Shown here in pieces: positions 34,711 through 43,529 of a stretch of 64,000 bases of DNA; within the stretch, counting starts at the first letter, position 1, and every line of letters begins with the position of its first letter. The translations under genes and the position numbers were made by a program. Source of the stretch: an uncultured Lachnospiraceae bacterium (GTDB taxonomy: Bacteria; Bacillota; Clostridia; Lachnospirales; Lachnospiraceae). Under the pieces are notes generated by a model. The model was not told the origin of the DNA and searched no databases. It worked only from the letters and a program-made list of their open reading frames with translations. The stretch covers positions 1 through 64,000 of the forward strand of contig CAJTUC010000014.1 of NCBI GenBank assembly GCA_910579395.1, given 5' to 3'.

Positions 34711-35352
34711 ATGAAGATTATTATGTTAGGTGCGCCGGGGGCAGGAAAGGGTACACAGGCGCAGATGATTGCCGATAAATATGGAATACCTCATGTTTCT
34801 ACAGGAGATATTTTCAGGGAAAATGTAAAGAATGGTACAGAACTTGGCATGGAAGCCAAGAAGTATATGGACCAGGGAGCGCTTGTTCCCGATGAGTTGA
34901 CAGTCAGGATACTGCTTGACAGGGTTGCACAGGATGACTGCAAGAAGGGTTATGTGCTGGATGGTTTCCCGAGAACGATTCCGCAGGCGGAAGTTCTGGA
35001 TAAGGCCATCAAAGAGCTTGGTGATAAGATTGATTATGCAATTAACGTAGAAGTACCGGATGAGAACATTGTCAGGAGAATGTCGGGAAGACGTGCCTGC
35101 CTTTCATGCGGCGCTACTTTTCATATAGAACACATACCGCCGAAACAGGAGGGAATCTGTGACAGATGCGGTAAAGAACTGATACAGCGAGATGATGACA
35201 AAGAAGAAACGGTAAAGAACCGGCTCGATGTATATCATAAGCAGACACAGCCGCTGATTGATTATTATACCGGGCAGAATATCTTGAAGACAGTTGACGG
35301 CACAGCGGATATGATGGATGTATTTGCTGCAATTACAGAGATACTCGGTTAA
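34711..35352 (+). CDS. adk: Adenylate kinase
   Basis: A 213-residue kinase converting ATP and AMP to two ADP. The P-loop is GAPGAGKGT (7-15), followed by the AMP site STGDIFRENV and GFPRTIPQAE. The lid is long and zinc-binding, with CLSCG and CDRCG. ATG 34711 is the family start; upstream in-frame sequence lies in the hairpin element. Confidence 0.97.
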   Translation: MKIIMLGAPGAGKGTQAQMIADKYGIPHVSTGDIFRENVKNGTELGMEAKKYMDQGALVPDELTVRILLDRVAQDDCKKGYVLDGFPRTIPQAEVLDKAIKELGDKIDYAINVEVPDENIVRRMSGRRACLSCGATFHIEHIPPKQEGICDRCGKELIQRDDDKEETVKNRLDVYHKQTQPLIDYYTGQNILKTVDGTADMMDVFAAITEILG

Positions 35353-35380
35353 TACTCTATGAAAGGCGTGGGGGATTAGA

Positions 35381-36136
35381 ATGGCTGTTACAATTAAATC
35401 TGCCAGAGAAATTGCTTTGATGAGAGAAGCGGGAAGACTGCTTGGCGTCGTGCACGAAGAACTGGGCAGGGCGATTCGTCCGGGAATGTCAACAAAGGAT
35501 ATTGACAGACTGGGTGAAAAGCTGATAAGGAGTTTTGGCTGTACGCCCAATTTCCTGCATTATCAGGGCTATCCGGCGTCTATCTGTGTATCTGTCAATG
35601 AGGAGGTCGTACATGGAATTCCGCGTGAAGACCATATTTTAAAAGAGGGTGATATTGTCAGCCTGGATGCAGGCCTGATCTATAAAGGATATCATTCGGA
35701 TGCTGCGAGAACGCATCGGGTCGGTAAAGTCAGCCCGGAGGCAGAGAAGCTGATCGCCGTAACAAAGCAGAGTTTTTTTGAGGGAATTAAAAAGGCCAGA
35801 GCCGGAAATCACCTTTATGATATTTCCAACGCAATTGACGCATACGTTACTTCATATGGTTATGGAATTGTAAGGGCGCTCGTCGGGCATGGAATCGGTA
35901 CAAAACTTCACGAAGAACCTCAGATACCGAATTTTGCACAAAGGCGTAAAGGCGTACGCTTACAGCCGGGAATGACGCTTGCCATCGAACCGATGATCAA
36001 TATGGGAACAGCAGAGGTGGTTTGGCTGGATGATGATTGGACCGTTGTAACAGAGGACGGCGCCTATTCCGCTCATTATGAAAATACGATATTGGTCACT
36101 GACGGCGAACCGGAAATCCTGACACTACCCTTATAG
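35381..36136 (+). CDS. map: Methionine aminopeptidase, type I
   Basis: A 251-residue metalloprotease that removes the initiator methionine. The metal ligands are visible in VSLDAGLIYKGYHSDAARTH (two aspartates), VGHGIGTKLHEEPQIPNF (histidine), LAIEPMI (glutamate) and TVVTEDGAYSAHYENT (glutamate). It follows adk by 28 bp, as in most Firmicutes. Confidence 0.97.
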   Translation: MAVTIKSAREIALMREAGRLLGVVHEELGRAIRPGMSTKDIDRLGEKLIRSFGCTPNFLHYQGYPASICVSVNEEVVHGIPREDHILKEGDIVSLDAGLIYKGYHSDAARTHRVGKVSPEAEKLIAVTKQSFFEGIKKARAGNHLYDISNAIDAYVTSYGYGIVRALVGHGIGTKLHEEPQIPNFAQRRKGVRLQPGMTLAIEPMINMGTAEVVWLDDDWTVVTEDGAYSAHYENTILVTDGEPEILTLPL

Positions 36137-36159
36137 ATGCGGAAGGAAAAGGCGCGAAT

Positions 36160-36468
36160 ATGGAAATGACAGGAATGCTTGCCAGCTCTAAAGCTGGCCA
36201 CGATAAAAATACGGTTTATGTCATAATAAAGGAAGAAACGGAATATGTTTATTTGGCCGATGGCAGAACAAAGACGTTGGAAACGCCAAAACGGAAAAAT
36301 AAGAAACATATCCAGATCATAAAAAAATGTCCGGAGCCGGATTTTCAAGACAGCATACAAAACGGGCAGGCGGATGATTCAGACATCCGAAGAGTACTGA
36401 AACGGTACAGAATGAGTAGCATAAAGCAAAAACAGGAGGTAGCAGATGTCGAAAGCCGATGTGATTGA
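36160..36468 (+). CDS. KOW-domain RNA-binding protein
   Basis: A 102-residue protein. Residues 1-50 resemble the KOW/L14e-type SH3 fold (MLASSKAGHDKNTVYVIIKEETEYVYLADG). A basic stretch KRKNKKHIQIIKK and an acidic, then basic tail follow. Proteins of this kind sit between map and infA in many Clostridia and are thought to be ribosome-associated; function is not established. Its 3' end overlaps infA by 23 bp. Confidence 0.83.
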   Translation: MEMTGMLASSKAGHDKNTVYVIIKEETEYVYLADGRTKTLETPKRKNKKHIQIIKKCPEPDFQDSIQNGQADDSDIRRVLKRYRMSSIKQKQEVADVESRCD

Positions 36469-36664
36469 AATTGAAGGAACAGTAATTGAAAAGTTACCCA
36501 ATACCATGTTTCAGGTAGAACTGGAAAACGGCCATGTCGTATTGGCGCATATAAGCGGTAAGCTTCGTCAGAATTTTATCCGAATCTTACCCGGTGATAA
36601 AGTAACTTTGGAGTTGTCCCCATACGATTTATCCAAAGGAAGAATTATCTGGCGTGATAAATAA
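36446..36664 (+). CDS. infA: Translation initiation factor IF-1
   Basis: A 72-residue OB-fold factor. SKADVIEIEGTVIEKLPNTMFQVELENGHVVLAHISGKLRQNFIRILPGDKVTLELSPYDLSKGRI is nearly the family consensus. ACAGGAGG lies before the ATG. Confidence 0.98.
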   Translation: MSKADVIEIEGTVIEKLPNTMFQVELENGHVVLAHISGKLRQNFIRILPGDKVTLELSPYDLSKGRIIWRDK

Positions 36665-36732
36665 AAGGTCTTGCAAAAGGGATTTCTCTATGTTATAATG
36701 TAAAACGGTCTTTTTTGAAAGGAGGGTTTAAC

Positions 36733-36846
36733 ATGAAGGTTAGATCATCAGTAAAACCGATTTGCGAGAAATGCAAAATCATTAAAAGAAAAGGAAAGAT
36801 CAGAGTAATCTGTGAAAATCCGAAGCACAAACAGGTACAAGGTTAA
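36733..36846 (+). CDS. rpmJ: 50S ribosomal protein L36
   Basis: A 37-residue zinc-ribbon protein. MKVRSSVKPICEKCKIIKRK is followed by GKIRVICENPKHKQVQG. CEKC, the third cysteine and the following histidine bind zinc. AAAGGAGGG precedes the ATG, 68 bp after infA. It is the usual gene between infA and rpsM. Confidence 0.97.
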   Translation: MKVRSSVKPICEKCKIIKRKGKIRVICENPKHKQVQG

Positions 36847-37093
36847 TCCCGGTTATTTTATCAACTCTAAAGGATTGATAAAGGGGTTCTTGTCCAACTG
36901 ATTATGAGCGGCTGCAGTATTATTTCTTCATAAATGGTACTGATTATAATAGATGGAAGAGCCTTAACGAGATTACTTTTTGATACCACATGTTTGGAAA
37001 AACCGGACATTGAGCCGGTCGGGCAGAATCTGCCCCAATCAATTAGTAGCGAAAAGTGCAGCTATATTGCACAGAAAGATGGAGGAAACGTAA

Positions 37094-37462
37094 ATGGCTC
37101 GTATTGCTGGTATTGATTTACCCAGAGAGAAACGTGTAGAAATTGGTTTAACTTATATCTACGGTATTGGAAGGGTAAGTTCGAACAAAATTCTGGAAGC
37201 AGCAAATGTAAATCCTGACACTCGTGTCAGAGAATTGACGGATGATGAAGTAAAAAGAATCGCAGAAGTCATCGAGAAAGATTACATGGTAGAAGGTGAT
37301 CTGAGAAGAGAAATCGCTTTGAACATCAAGAGACTTCAGGAAATCGGATGTTATAGAGGAATCCGTCACAGAAAAGGACTTCCTGTTCGTGGTCAGAAGA
37401 CAAAGACCAATGCAAGAACAAGAAAGGGCCCGAAGCGTACAGTAGCAAATAAGAAGAAATAA
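37094..37462 (+). CDS. rpsM: 30S ribosomal protein S13
   Basis: A 122-residue head protein contacting tRNA and L5. ARIAGIDLPREKRVEIGLTYIYGIG and the basic tail RHRKGLPVRGQKTKTNARTRKGPKR are typical. A 247-bp spacer before it holds small hairpins but no clear promoter. Confidence 0.98.
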   Translation: MARIAGIDLPREKRVEIGLTYIYGIGRVSSNKILEAANVNPDTRVRELTDDEVKRIAEVIEKDYMVEGDLRREIALNIKRLQEIGCYRGIRHRKGLPVRGQKTKTNARTRKGPKRTVANKKK

Positions 37463-37489
37463 TTATATGAGAAAGTAGGTTAGTTTATT

Positions 37490-37885
37490 ATGGCTAAAAA
37501 AGTTGCAAAAAAAGTAACAAAAAAGCGTGTAAAGAAAAACGTTGAACATGGACAGGCACATATCCAGTCTTCTTTTAACAATACAATCGTTACCCTGACG
37601 GATAACGAAGGTAATGCGTTGAGTTGGGCAAGTGCCGGTGGTCTTGGTTTTAGAGGTTCAAGGAAATCTACTCCATATGCGGCACAGATGGCAGCTGAAA
37701 CGGCTACCAAAGCTGCATTGATTCATGGTTTGAAGACAGTTGACGTTATGGTAAAAGGACCTGGTTCAGGACGTGAAGCGGCAATCCGTGCACTGCAGGC
37801 ATGTGGCCTGGAGGTAACAAGCATCCGCGACGTAACGCCGGTGCCTCATAATGGATGCCGTCCGCCTAAGAGACGCCGCGTCTAA
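37490..37885 (+). CDS. rpsK: 30S ribosomal protein S11
   Basis: A 131-residue platform protein. GQAHIQSSFNNTIVTLTDNEGNALSWASAGGLGFRGSRKSTPYAAQ and the end VTPVPHNGCRPPKRRRV are conserved. The N-terminus is very lysine-rich. Confidence 0.98.
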   Translation: MAKKVAKKVTKKRVKKNVEHGQAHIQSSFNNTIVTLTDNEGNALSWASAGGLGFRGSRKSTPYAAQMAAETATKAALIHGLKTVDVMVKGPGSGREAAIRALQACGLEVTSIRDVTPVPHNGCRPPKRRRV

Positions 37886-37940
37886 CAGAATAATGAGCAA
37901 TGGCTCATTATTCTGGAAAGATTTGCGTTGCAAATCTTCC
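37886..37940 (+). repeat. Two adjacent hairpins between rpsK and rpsD
   Basis: CAGAATAATGAGC/GCTCATTATTCTG (37886-37915) starts right after the rpsK stop and is followed by GGAAAGATTTGC/GCAAATCTTCC (37915-37940). The first has the AGAAT...ATTCT feature of the second module of the CTAAG elements, but no CTAAG core is present. No T-run follows. The remaining 137 bp to rpsD hold a further small stem (38020-38045). Confidence 0.6.
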
Positions 37941-38077
37941 GGATTGTTGAATGTTATTAAGAAACTCGTTGGAAGAAAGTATCGTTCGCAGGAAAGAGCG
38001 GTATTGTAAACAACAGATTTTATTCGTTGCAGTAAAATCTTGAAGAAGAGGTAATCCCTCTTGGAAAGGAGCCGAAC

Positions 38078-38671
38078 ATGGCAGTAAACAGAGTTCCTGT
38101 ATTGAAAAGATGCAGATCCCTTGATTTAGATCCTACTTTTTTAGGATATGACAAAAAATCTAACAGAACATCAGCAAGAGCTGGTAAGAAGGTCAGTGAA
38201 TACGGCCTTCAGTTAAGAGAAAAACAGAAAGCAAAATTTATCTATGGCGTACTGGAGAAACCTTTCAGAAATTATTATAAGAAAGCTGAAAGAATGAAAG
38301 GAATGACCGGTGAAAACCTGATGGTAATGCTGGAGTGCAGACTGGACAGCATTGTTTTCAGACTGGGCTTTGCGAGAACCAGAAGAGAAGCAAGACAGAT
38401 CGTTGGTCACAAACATTTTATGGTAAATGGAAAGACTGTCAGCATTCCGTCTTATCAGGTAAAAGCCGGAGATGTGATTGAAATCAGAGAAAAGGCAAGG
38501 TCCTTGCAGAGATATAAAGATATCCTCGAAGTAACGGGCGGAAGACTGGTTCCGGAGTGGCTTGAGGCTGATCAGGAAGCCATGAAGGGAACTGTAAAAT
38601 ATCTTCCTACGAGAGAGATGATCGATGTTCCCGTTGACGAGATGCTTATCGTCGAGTTGTACTCCAAGTAA
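38078..38671 (+). CDS. rpsD: 30S ribosomal protein S4
   Basis: A 197-residue primary 16S binder. Y-G-LQLREKQKAKFIYGVLEKPFRNYYKKA and the S4 RNA-binding domain RLDSIVFRLGFARTRREARQIVGHKHFMVNGK are conserved. In related species S4 represses its own operon; the 190-bp structured spacer before it could serve that. Confidence 0.98.
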   Translation: MAVNRVPVLKRCRSLDLDPTFLGYDKKSNRTSARAGKKVSEYGLQLREKQKAKFIYGVLEKPFRNYYKKAERMKGMTGENLMVMLECRLDSIVFRLGFARTRREARQIVGHKHFMVNGKTVSIPSYQVKAGDVIEIREKARSLQRYKDILEVTGGRLVPEWLEADQEAMKGTVKYLPTREMIDVPVDEMLIVELYSK

Positions 38672-38710
38672 TAAGTTGTAACGTGATTTTTCGTAAAGGA
38701 GGGTATTGCG

Positions 38711-39670
38711 GTGTTTGATTTTGAGAGACCAAATATTGAGGTTGTAGAAATCTCTGAAGACAAAAGGTATGGTAAATTTGTAGTGGAACCACTGGAAAGA
38801 GGTTACGGAATTACCCTTGGCAACTCTTTGAGAAGAATTATGCTTTCTTCTCTGCCGGGAGCGGCTGTAAGTCAGGTCAAAATTGAAGGAGTTTTGCATG
38901 AGTTCAGCTCTATTCCGGGTGTGAAGGAAGATGTTACGGAAATCATCATGAATATTAAAAGTCTTGCGATTAAGAACAGCAGCGAGACGAATGAGCCTAA
39001 GACAGCATATATTGAGTACGAAGGCGAGGGTGTTGTAAGAGCAGCGGATATTCAGGTTGATCAGGACATAGAGATTTTAAATCCCGAGTTGGTTATTGCA
39101 ACTTTAAGCGGAAAAGATACCAAACTGTACATGGAACTGACCATTACTAAAGGCAGAGGATATGTAAGTTCTGAGAAAAATAAGACCGATGATCTGCCGA
39201 TTGGCGTCATAGCGGTAGATTCTATTTATACACCGGTCGAAAGAGTGAATGTAACAATTGAGAATACCCGAGTTGGCCAGATTACAGACTTTGATAAGCT
39301 GACGCTGGATGTGCACACGAACGGAACGCTTGTTCCTGACGAAGCAGTTAGCTTAGCGGCCAAAGTGCTTAGTGAGCATTTAAGCCTTTTCATTGATTTG
39401 TCCGAGAATGCCAAGACTGCGGAAGTCATGGTAGAGAAGGAAGATGATGAGAAAGAAAAAGTACTGGAAATGAGCATTGACGAGCTCGAATTGTCTGTTC
39501 GTTCCTATAACTGTTTGAAGAGAGCAGGCATCAATACCGTAGAGGAATTGACCAACAAAACGTCTGAAGATATGATGAAAGTCCGTAATCTTGGACGCAA
39601 ATCATTAGAAGAGGTTTTGGCAAAATTAAAAGAATTGGGTCTTCAGCTGAATCCCAGCGATGAAGCCTGA
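38711..39670 (+). CDS. rpoA: RNA polymerase alpha subunit
   Basis: A 319-residue subunit. The N-terminal dimerisation domain has FVVEPLERGYGITLGNSLRRIMLSSLPG. The C-terminal DNA-binding domain has ELSVRSYNCLKRAGINTVEELTNKTSEDMMKVRNLGRKSLEEV. The start is GTG, after AAAGGAGGG. Confidence 0.98.
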   Translation: MFDFERPNIEVVEISEDKRYGKFVVEPLERGYGITLGNSLRRIMLSSLPGAAVSQVKIEGVLHEFSSIPGVKEDVTEIIMNIKSLAIKNSSETNEPKTAYIEYEGEGVVRAADIQVDQDIEILNPELVIATLSGKDTKLYMELTITKGRGYVSSEKNKTDDLPIGVIAVDSIYTPVERVNVTIENTRVGQITDFDKLTLDVHTNGTLVPDEAVSLAAKVLSEHLSLFIDLSENAKTAEVMVEKEDDEKEKVLEMSIDELELSVRSYNCLKRAGINTVEELTNKTSEDMMKVRNLGRKSLEEVLAKLKELGLQLNPSDEA

Positions 39671-39833
39671 ATCATATTATTGCGGGCATATGAGGTAAGA
39701 CCAAAGAGCGCTTATGTGCCGGCTCATGAATGGAACGATTAACTGCATTCGGTAAGTAAGTCCAAAGAGCGTGGCCGGATGTACCATCAAGAAGTGTGCG
39801 TTTAAGCAGCTTCGCATGAGAAAGGAGCCTGTT

Positions 39834-40370
39834 ATGGCAAAATACAGAAAACTCGGCAGAACATCTGACCAGAGAAAAGCATTACTTAGAAATCAGGTAA
39901 CAAATCTTTTGTACCACGGGAAAATCGTGACAACGGAAGCAAGAGCAAAAGAAGTTCGTAAAATTGCAGAGGGTCTGATCGCTTTGGCTGTAAAGGAAAA
40001 AGATAATTTTGAGACCGTTAAGGTTACTGCAAAGGTTCCGAGAAAAGACAAAGACGGCAAGAGAGTAAAGGAAGTCGTAGACGGTAAGAAAGTTACCGTA
40101 TATGATAATGTGGAAAAGGAAATTAAGAAAGATATGCCTTCCAGACTTCATGCAAGAAGACAGATGCTGAGAGTTCTTTACCCTGTTGTTGAAGTTCCTG
40201 CGACGGCAGCCGGAAGGAAGAGAGGCACAAAAGAAGTTAATCTTGCAGCAAAACTCTTTGACGAGTATGGAGCAAAATATGCAAGCCGTAAAGGTGGTTA
40301 CACGAGAATCATTAAAATCGGTCCCCGTAAAGGTGATGCGGCAATGGAAGTTGTATTGGAACTGGTATAG
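39834..40370 (+). CDS. rplQ: 50S ribosomal protein L17
   Basis: A 178-residue protein, about 50 residues longer than common L17. The core is KYRKLGRTSDQRKALLRNQVTNLLYHGKIVTTEARAKEVRK and the C-terminus GGYTRIIKIGPRKGDAAMEVVLELV. The extra length is a charged insert of about 45 residues (about 55-100, PRKDKDGKRVKEVVDGKK...) known from several Clostridia. ATG 39834 follows AAAGGAG. It is the last gene of the ribosomal operon. Confidence 0.96.
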   Translation: MAKYRKLGRTSDQRKALLRNQVTNLLYHGKIVTTEARAKEVRKIAEGLIALAVKEKDNFETVKVTAKVPRKDKDGKRVKEVVDGKKVTVYDNVEKEIKKDMPSRLHARRQMLRVLYPVVEVPATAAGRKRGTKEVNLAAKLFDEYGAKYASRKGGYTRIIKIGPRKGDAAMEVVLELV

Positions 40371-40455
40371 TGTGAGAAGAAGGCTTTTTTCACACGGAAG
40401 AACGTCTGAAATGCGGCGTTTTTGCCAGGTATAGATGGATAAGGGAATATGAGAG

Positions 40456-40490
40456 ACAGAGTATGCGGAAACGCATGCTCTGTTTTTTTT
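40456..40490 (+). terminator. Terminator of the ribosomal operon
   Basis: A 12-bp stem (ACAGAGTATGCG/CGCATGCTCTGT) with GAAA loop is followed by eight T residues, 85 bp after rplQ. It is the strongest terminator in this part and probably ends the S10-spc-alpha transcript. Confidence 0.85.
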
Positions 40491-40527
40491 CGCAGACGGA
40501 AACTTTTTTGCCTGTTTGATTTTAGTA

Positions 40528-40578
40528 TTGACATATTTTGTTTACAGGTGTAGACTTATATTGTTTACAAAGGTAGAC
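40528..40578 (+). promoter_or_regulatory. BlaI-type promoter with two operators
   Basis: TTGACA (40528-40533) and TAGACT (40551-40556) have a 17-bp spacer. Two dyads of the form GTTTACA-NN-TGTAGAC lie at 40540-40555 (one mismatch) and 40563-40578, with centres 23 bp apart. TACA/TGTA dyads over the promoter are what BlaI/MecI repressors bind, so the gene just downstream should repress itself and the M56 gene. Confidence 0.72.
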
Positions 40579-40653
40579 TGGTTACAAATGATACTTATAA
40601 AATTTGCAGTAGAACACTTAGAAGATGTATTTGACGAGAACGGAGGATTTATT

Positions 40654-41025
40654 ATGGAACGAAAAATATCGGTTTCCGATGCGGAACTGGAAATATTGGA
40701 GATATTATGGTCTGCTGACCATGCGATGAATGCGAACGAAATACGCAGTATGCTGAACCAGGTCAGGAGCTGGGAGAGGACAACGGTTCTGACGCTGATC
40801 AATAGGCTGCTTAAAAAAGGCGTCATAAGTCAGGAGAAACGGGAGGTGTACTATTATCTTCCCTGTATTGAGCGGGATGAATATGTCAAGGAAGAAACTA
40901 GGAACTTTTTGGAGAAATTCTTTAAAGGAAGCTCTAAAAATCTTGCGGCAGCCCTTGTTGATAGCGAGGCTCTTTCGAGAGAAGATATCAGGGAACTGCG
41001 CGATTATTTTAATCGGAACATGTAG
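40654..41025 (+). CDS. BlaI/MecI-type repressor
   Basis: A 123-residue winged-helix repressor. ISVSDAELEILEILWSADHAMNANEIRSML and WERTTVLTLINRLLKKGVISQEKREVYYYLPCI match the DNA-binding domain; the C-terminal helices form the dimer and carry the region cleaved during induction in BlaI. It is normally inactivated when the partner M56 protease is activated. ATG 40654 follows GGAGG. The partner starts 15 bp downstream. Confidence 0.92.
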   Translation: MERKISVSDAELEILEILWSADHAMNANEIRSMLNQVRSWERTTVLTLINRLLKKGVISQEKREVYYYLPCIERDEYVKEETRNFLEKFFKGSSKNLAAALVDSEALSREDIRELRDYFNRNM

Positions 41026-41040
41026 GAGGAGGGGATTTCA

Positions 41041-43302
41041 ATGGCATTGTTTGGCATGAACAGGCTTTTTCTGAGTATTTTGTCTCTGTCATTGTCAGCG
41101 GCTCTGATAGGAATGCTGATTTTGCTGATACGTCCGCTGACCGGGAAATATTTTTCTCGAAAATGGAATTATTACATCTGGTTCCTCGTTATCATAAGGC
41201 TTTTGCTGCCTATACAATTTACAGCGGTATTGCCGGGCGGCCTTACCTTTCATCTGCATTCTGCAGAGCGGGAGACAGCAGGAGAGACTGCTATGCAGGC
41301 GGCTGAAATCGAGGCTGGAGAAGAATCGAAGGAAGCTGCCGGGAAGTTAACGGAGGATGTCCTGGAAGGAACTGCCGGAAAGCTGCCGGAGGAAGTAACG
41401 GGAGAAGCTGCCGGAAAGACGACGGAGGAAGCGGCCGAAGAAGCTGTTGGGAGGCTGCCGGGGGAAGCGCCGGAAGAAGCCGCCGGAGAGAAGGCGCAAG
41501 GAAAGACCGAAGGAACAGAATACGGAGCGCCTGCCGCAGTGGGCATTCTGTTTTTGACAGCAGAGATTGTCTGGATTTTGGGAATTGTTACCTGCCTGTG
41601 CCTCAAACTGTGGAACTATCACTGCTATATTGCTTTTATCAAAAAGGACGCGCACCCTGTCACTGACAGCCGCGTTATGGTTCCGGCACAGAGCATGGCC
41701 GTGAGGCTGCATATGCGGAAGCTGCCGCCGATTTATGAGAGTGCTTCCGTTTCCGGGCCCGTTACAATCGGATTGTGGAAGCCGGTGATCATTTTACCCG
41801 AGGCAGGTCCTCATATGCAGAATTCTTATATGCAGTATCAGATGATACTTCATCATGAACTCGTTCATGTGGCACGGCGGGATTTAAGGTACAAATGGCT
41901 GTATCAGATTTTACTTTGTATTCATTGGTTCAATCCGCTCCTGTATCTGATTGAACGAAAAATGAATATGGACTGTGAGCTTTCCTGCGACGAGGCAGTC
42001 CTTGCGCAACTGACAGAAGAAGGCAGAAAGGCATACGGAAATGTGCTTTTGGATATTGCCGAGAGGAATGTATCGGCTATGAAAAGTGCATTTACCACAA
42101 CCTTTGTGACAGGAGAATCCGAGTTAAAAAAGCGGCTTACAGGCATTCTCCGTTATAAAAGAACGACAGTTCTCAGACTGTCATTATCCCTGTGTGTTAT
42201 GGCAGGAACGCTGTTTCTGACCGCGTGCGGCGGTGTGTATCTGACACAGGATGATTCCTGGGAGGATGCTTTTGATTCGGACAGTGCATTTTGGCCCTTT
42301 GATTCCGCAGATGAAGAAAGCGGGGGATTCTGGGGTTCATTCATGGAAATCGGACGAATCAATAAAGACGGAGAAGCTTATCAGGTCTATGATGATGTAG
42401 CGCTGCTTTCGGGCGATGATCTGAACGACAAATGGCAGGCTTATAATTACAAAGGGGGCGGCAATAAAGTAACGATATCAGGATTTGCCCTAAATGGTTC
42501 TTATTCCCTCAGAATCGCCTATGCGGCTGAGGACATGGATATAGAAGTAACCTCTTTTTTTGACCTGAAGGAAGGAAAATTTAAGCTTGTGCACATTGCG
42601 CCGGATGGCACGGTATCCACCCTTAATGATACAGGGGAGAAGAGTACTGTATCGGTTACGATGCCCAAAGGCCGCAATATGATCAAAATAGTAGGGCAGG
42701 CGGCGTCGCTTAAGGGTGTGGAAATTACTTTTTCCGGTTTAGAGGGGAAGGGCTTTGAGGGCGTTTACTATTCAGAGGAAGATGAATATGCCGGTCAGAT
42801 AAGGAATGCAATCCAAAACGGCAGCGTTGAGAAAGATGCAGTCATGGAAAGCTTGTATTATATGGAAGATGGGGATTTAAGCGAAGCCTTTGCAGCGCTT
42901 CTGGAGCAGGGGACGGTTTTCGATAAGGACGAACTGACCGATATCCTTATTCATTCGGATGCGGAACGTTCCGGGGATTATCTGGCGGATGCGATCAATA
43001 ACGGATTCGTCGAGCCGCTCAGTGTCGATACGCTTTCCGAAGTCATTGTTTATCTGGAAGGTGAGGCAAAAGGCAGATTGATAAATGCGCTTCCTGCGGA
43101 GGATTTTTTCGAGGGATTGATGGAGTGCAGACCTTTTCTGAATGAAAAGGAATTGGAGGAATGCCTGCTCGAATATATCGATGCAGGCGGGAAACTATCT
43201 TATGCGCAATTTGATGATATCGAGGTGTATCTGAGCCGGAGCATGATCGAAAAAATGGATGAGCGGATGGCTGTGCCGTCAGAGGCCGGAGCGCCGGAAT
43301 GA
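41041..43302 (+). CDS. M56 family (BlaR1-like) membrane peptidase with unusual C-terminal domain
   Basis: A 753-residue protein. Three or four membrane segments and the zinc protease motif HHELVHVARRD (about residue 273) with CELSCDEAVL are typical of BlaR1/MecR1. Residues about 80-160 are an Ala/Glu-rich insert made of degenerate repeats (AAGKxxEE, LPEE). After a further hydrophobic segment (about 380-396, ending LFLTACGG) comes an acidic exported domain of 350 residues, not a penicillin-binding sensor domain. The signal sensed is therefore unknown. AGGAGGAGGG precedes the ATG. Confidence 0.85.
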   Translation: MALFGMNRLFLSILSLSLSAALIGMLILLIRPLTGKYFSRKWNYYIWFLVIIRLLLPIQFTAVLPGGLTFHLHSAERETAGETAMQAAEIEAGEESKEAAGKLTEDVLEGTAGKLPEEVTGEAAGKTTEEAAEEAVGRLPGEAPEEAAGEKAQGKTEGTEYGAPAAVGILFLTAEIVWILGIVTCLCLKLWNYHCYIAFIKKDAHPVTDSRVMVPAQSMAVRLHMRKLPPIYESASVSGPVTIGLWKPVIILPEAGPHMQNSYMQYQMILHHELVHVARRDLRYKWLYQILLCIHWFNPLLYLIERKMNMDCELSCDEAVLAQLTEEGRKAYGNVLLDIAERNVSAMKSAFTTTFVTGESELKKRLTGILRYKRTTVLRLSLSLCVMAGTLFLTACGGVYLTQDDSWEDAFDSDSAFWPFDSADEESGGFWGSFMEIGRINKDGEAYQVYDDVALLSGDDLNDKWQAYNYKGGGNKVTISGFALNGSYSLRIAYAAEDMDIEVTSFFDLKEGKFKLVHIAPDGTVSTLNDTGEKSTVSVTMPKGRNMIKIVGQAASLKGVEITFSGLEGKGFEGVYYSEEDEYAGQIRNAIQNGSVEKDAVMESLYYMEDGDLSEAFAALLEQGTVFDKDELTDILIHSDAERSGDYLADAINNGFVEPLSVDTLSEVIVYLEGEAKGRLINALPAEDFFEGLMECRPFLNEKELEECLLEYIDAGGKLSYAQFDDIEVYLSRSMIEKMDERMAVPSEAGAPE

Positions 43303-43403
43303 TGAGAGTTTCCGATACGCAATCATAAAGGAACTGCTGCAGACGGTTTCCCGTTTTTTTAACAGATTTTTGTTCCAAATTAATGACCTCCTTATAAACG
43401 CAA

Positions 43404-43438
43404 AAAGGCGTAAGTCCGTAAATTGGACTTACGCCTTT
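43404..43438. terminator. Shared terminator between convergent M56 and M15 genes
   Basis: GGCGTAAGTCC/GGACTTACGCC (11 bp) with AAA before and TTT after works in both directions. It separates the plus-strand M56 gene from the minus-strand peptidase gene. Confidence 0.8.
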
Positions 43439-43529
43439 CTGGCTACACATTAACAATATTATTGTATACCAGAAACAAAAAAATCAAGTTTTTGAGATAA
43501 AAATTTTGAGTGAGTGAAAATTTAGGGGA

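Noticed and set aside
37886..37940. Transcription terminator after rpsK
   Set aside because: Stems are strong but no T-run follows, and rpsD-rpoA-rplQ continue in the same direction as one conserved operon.
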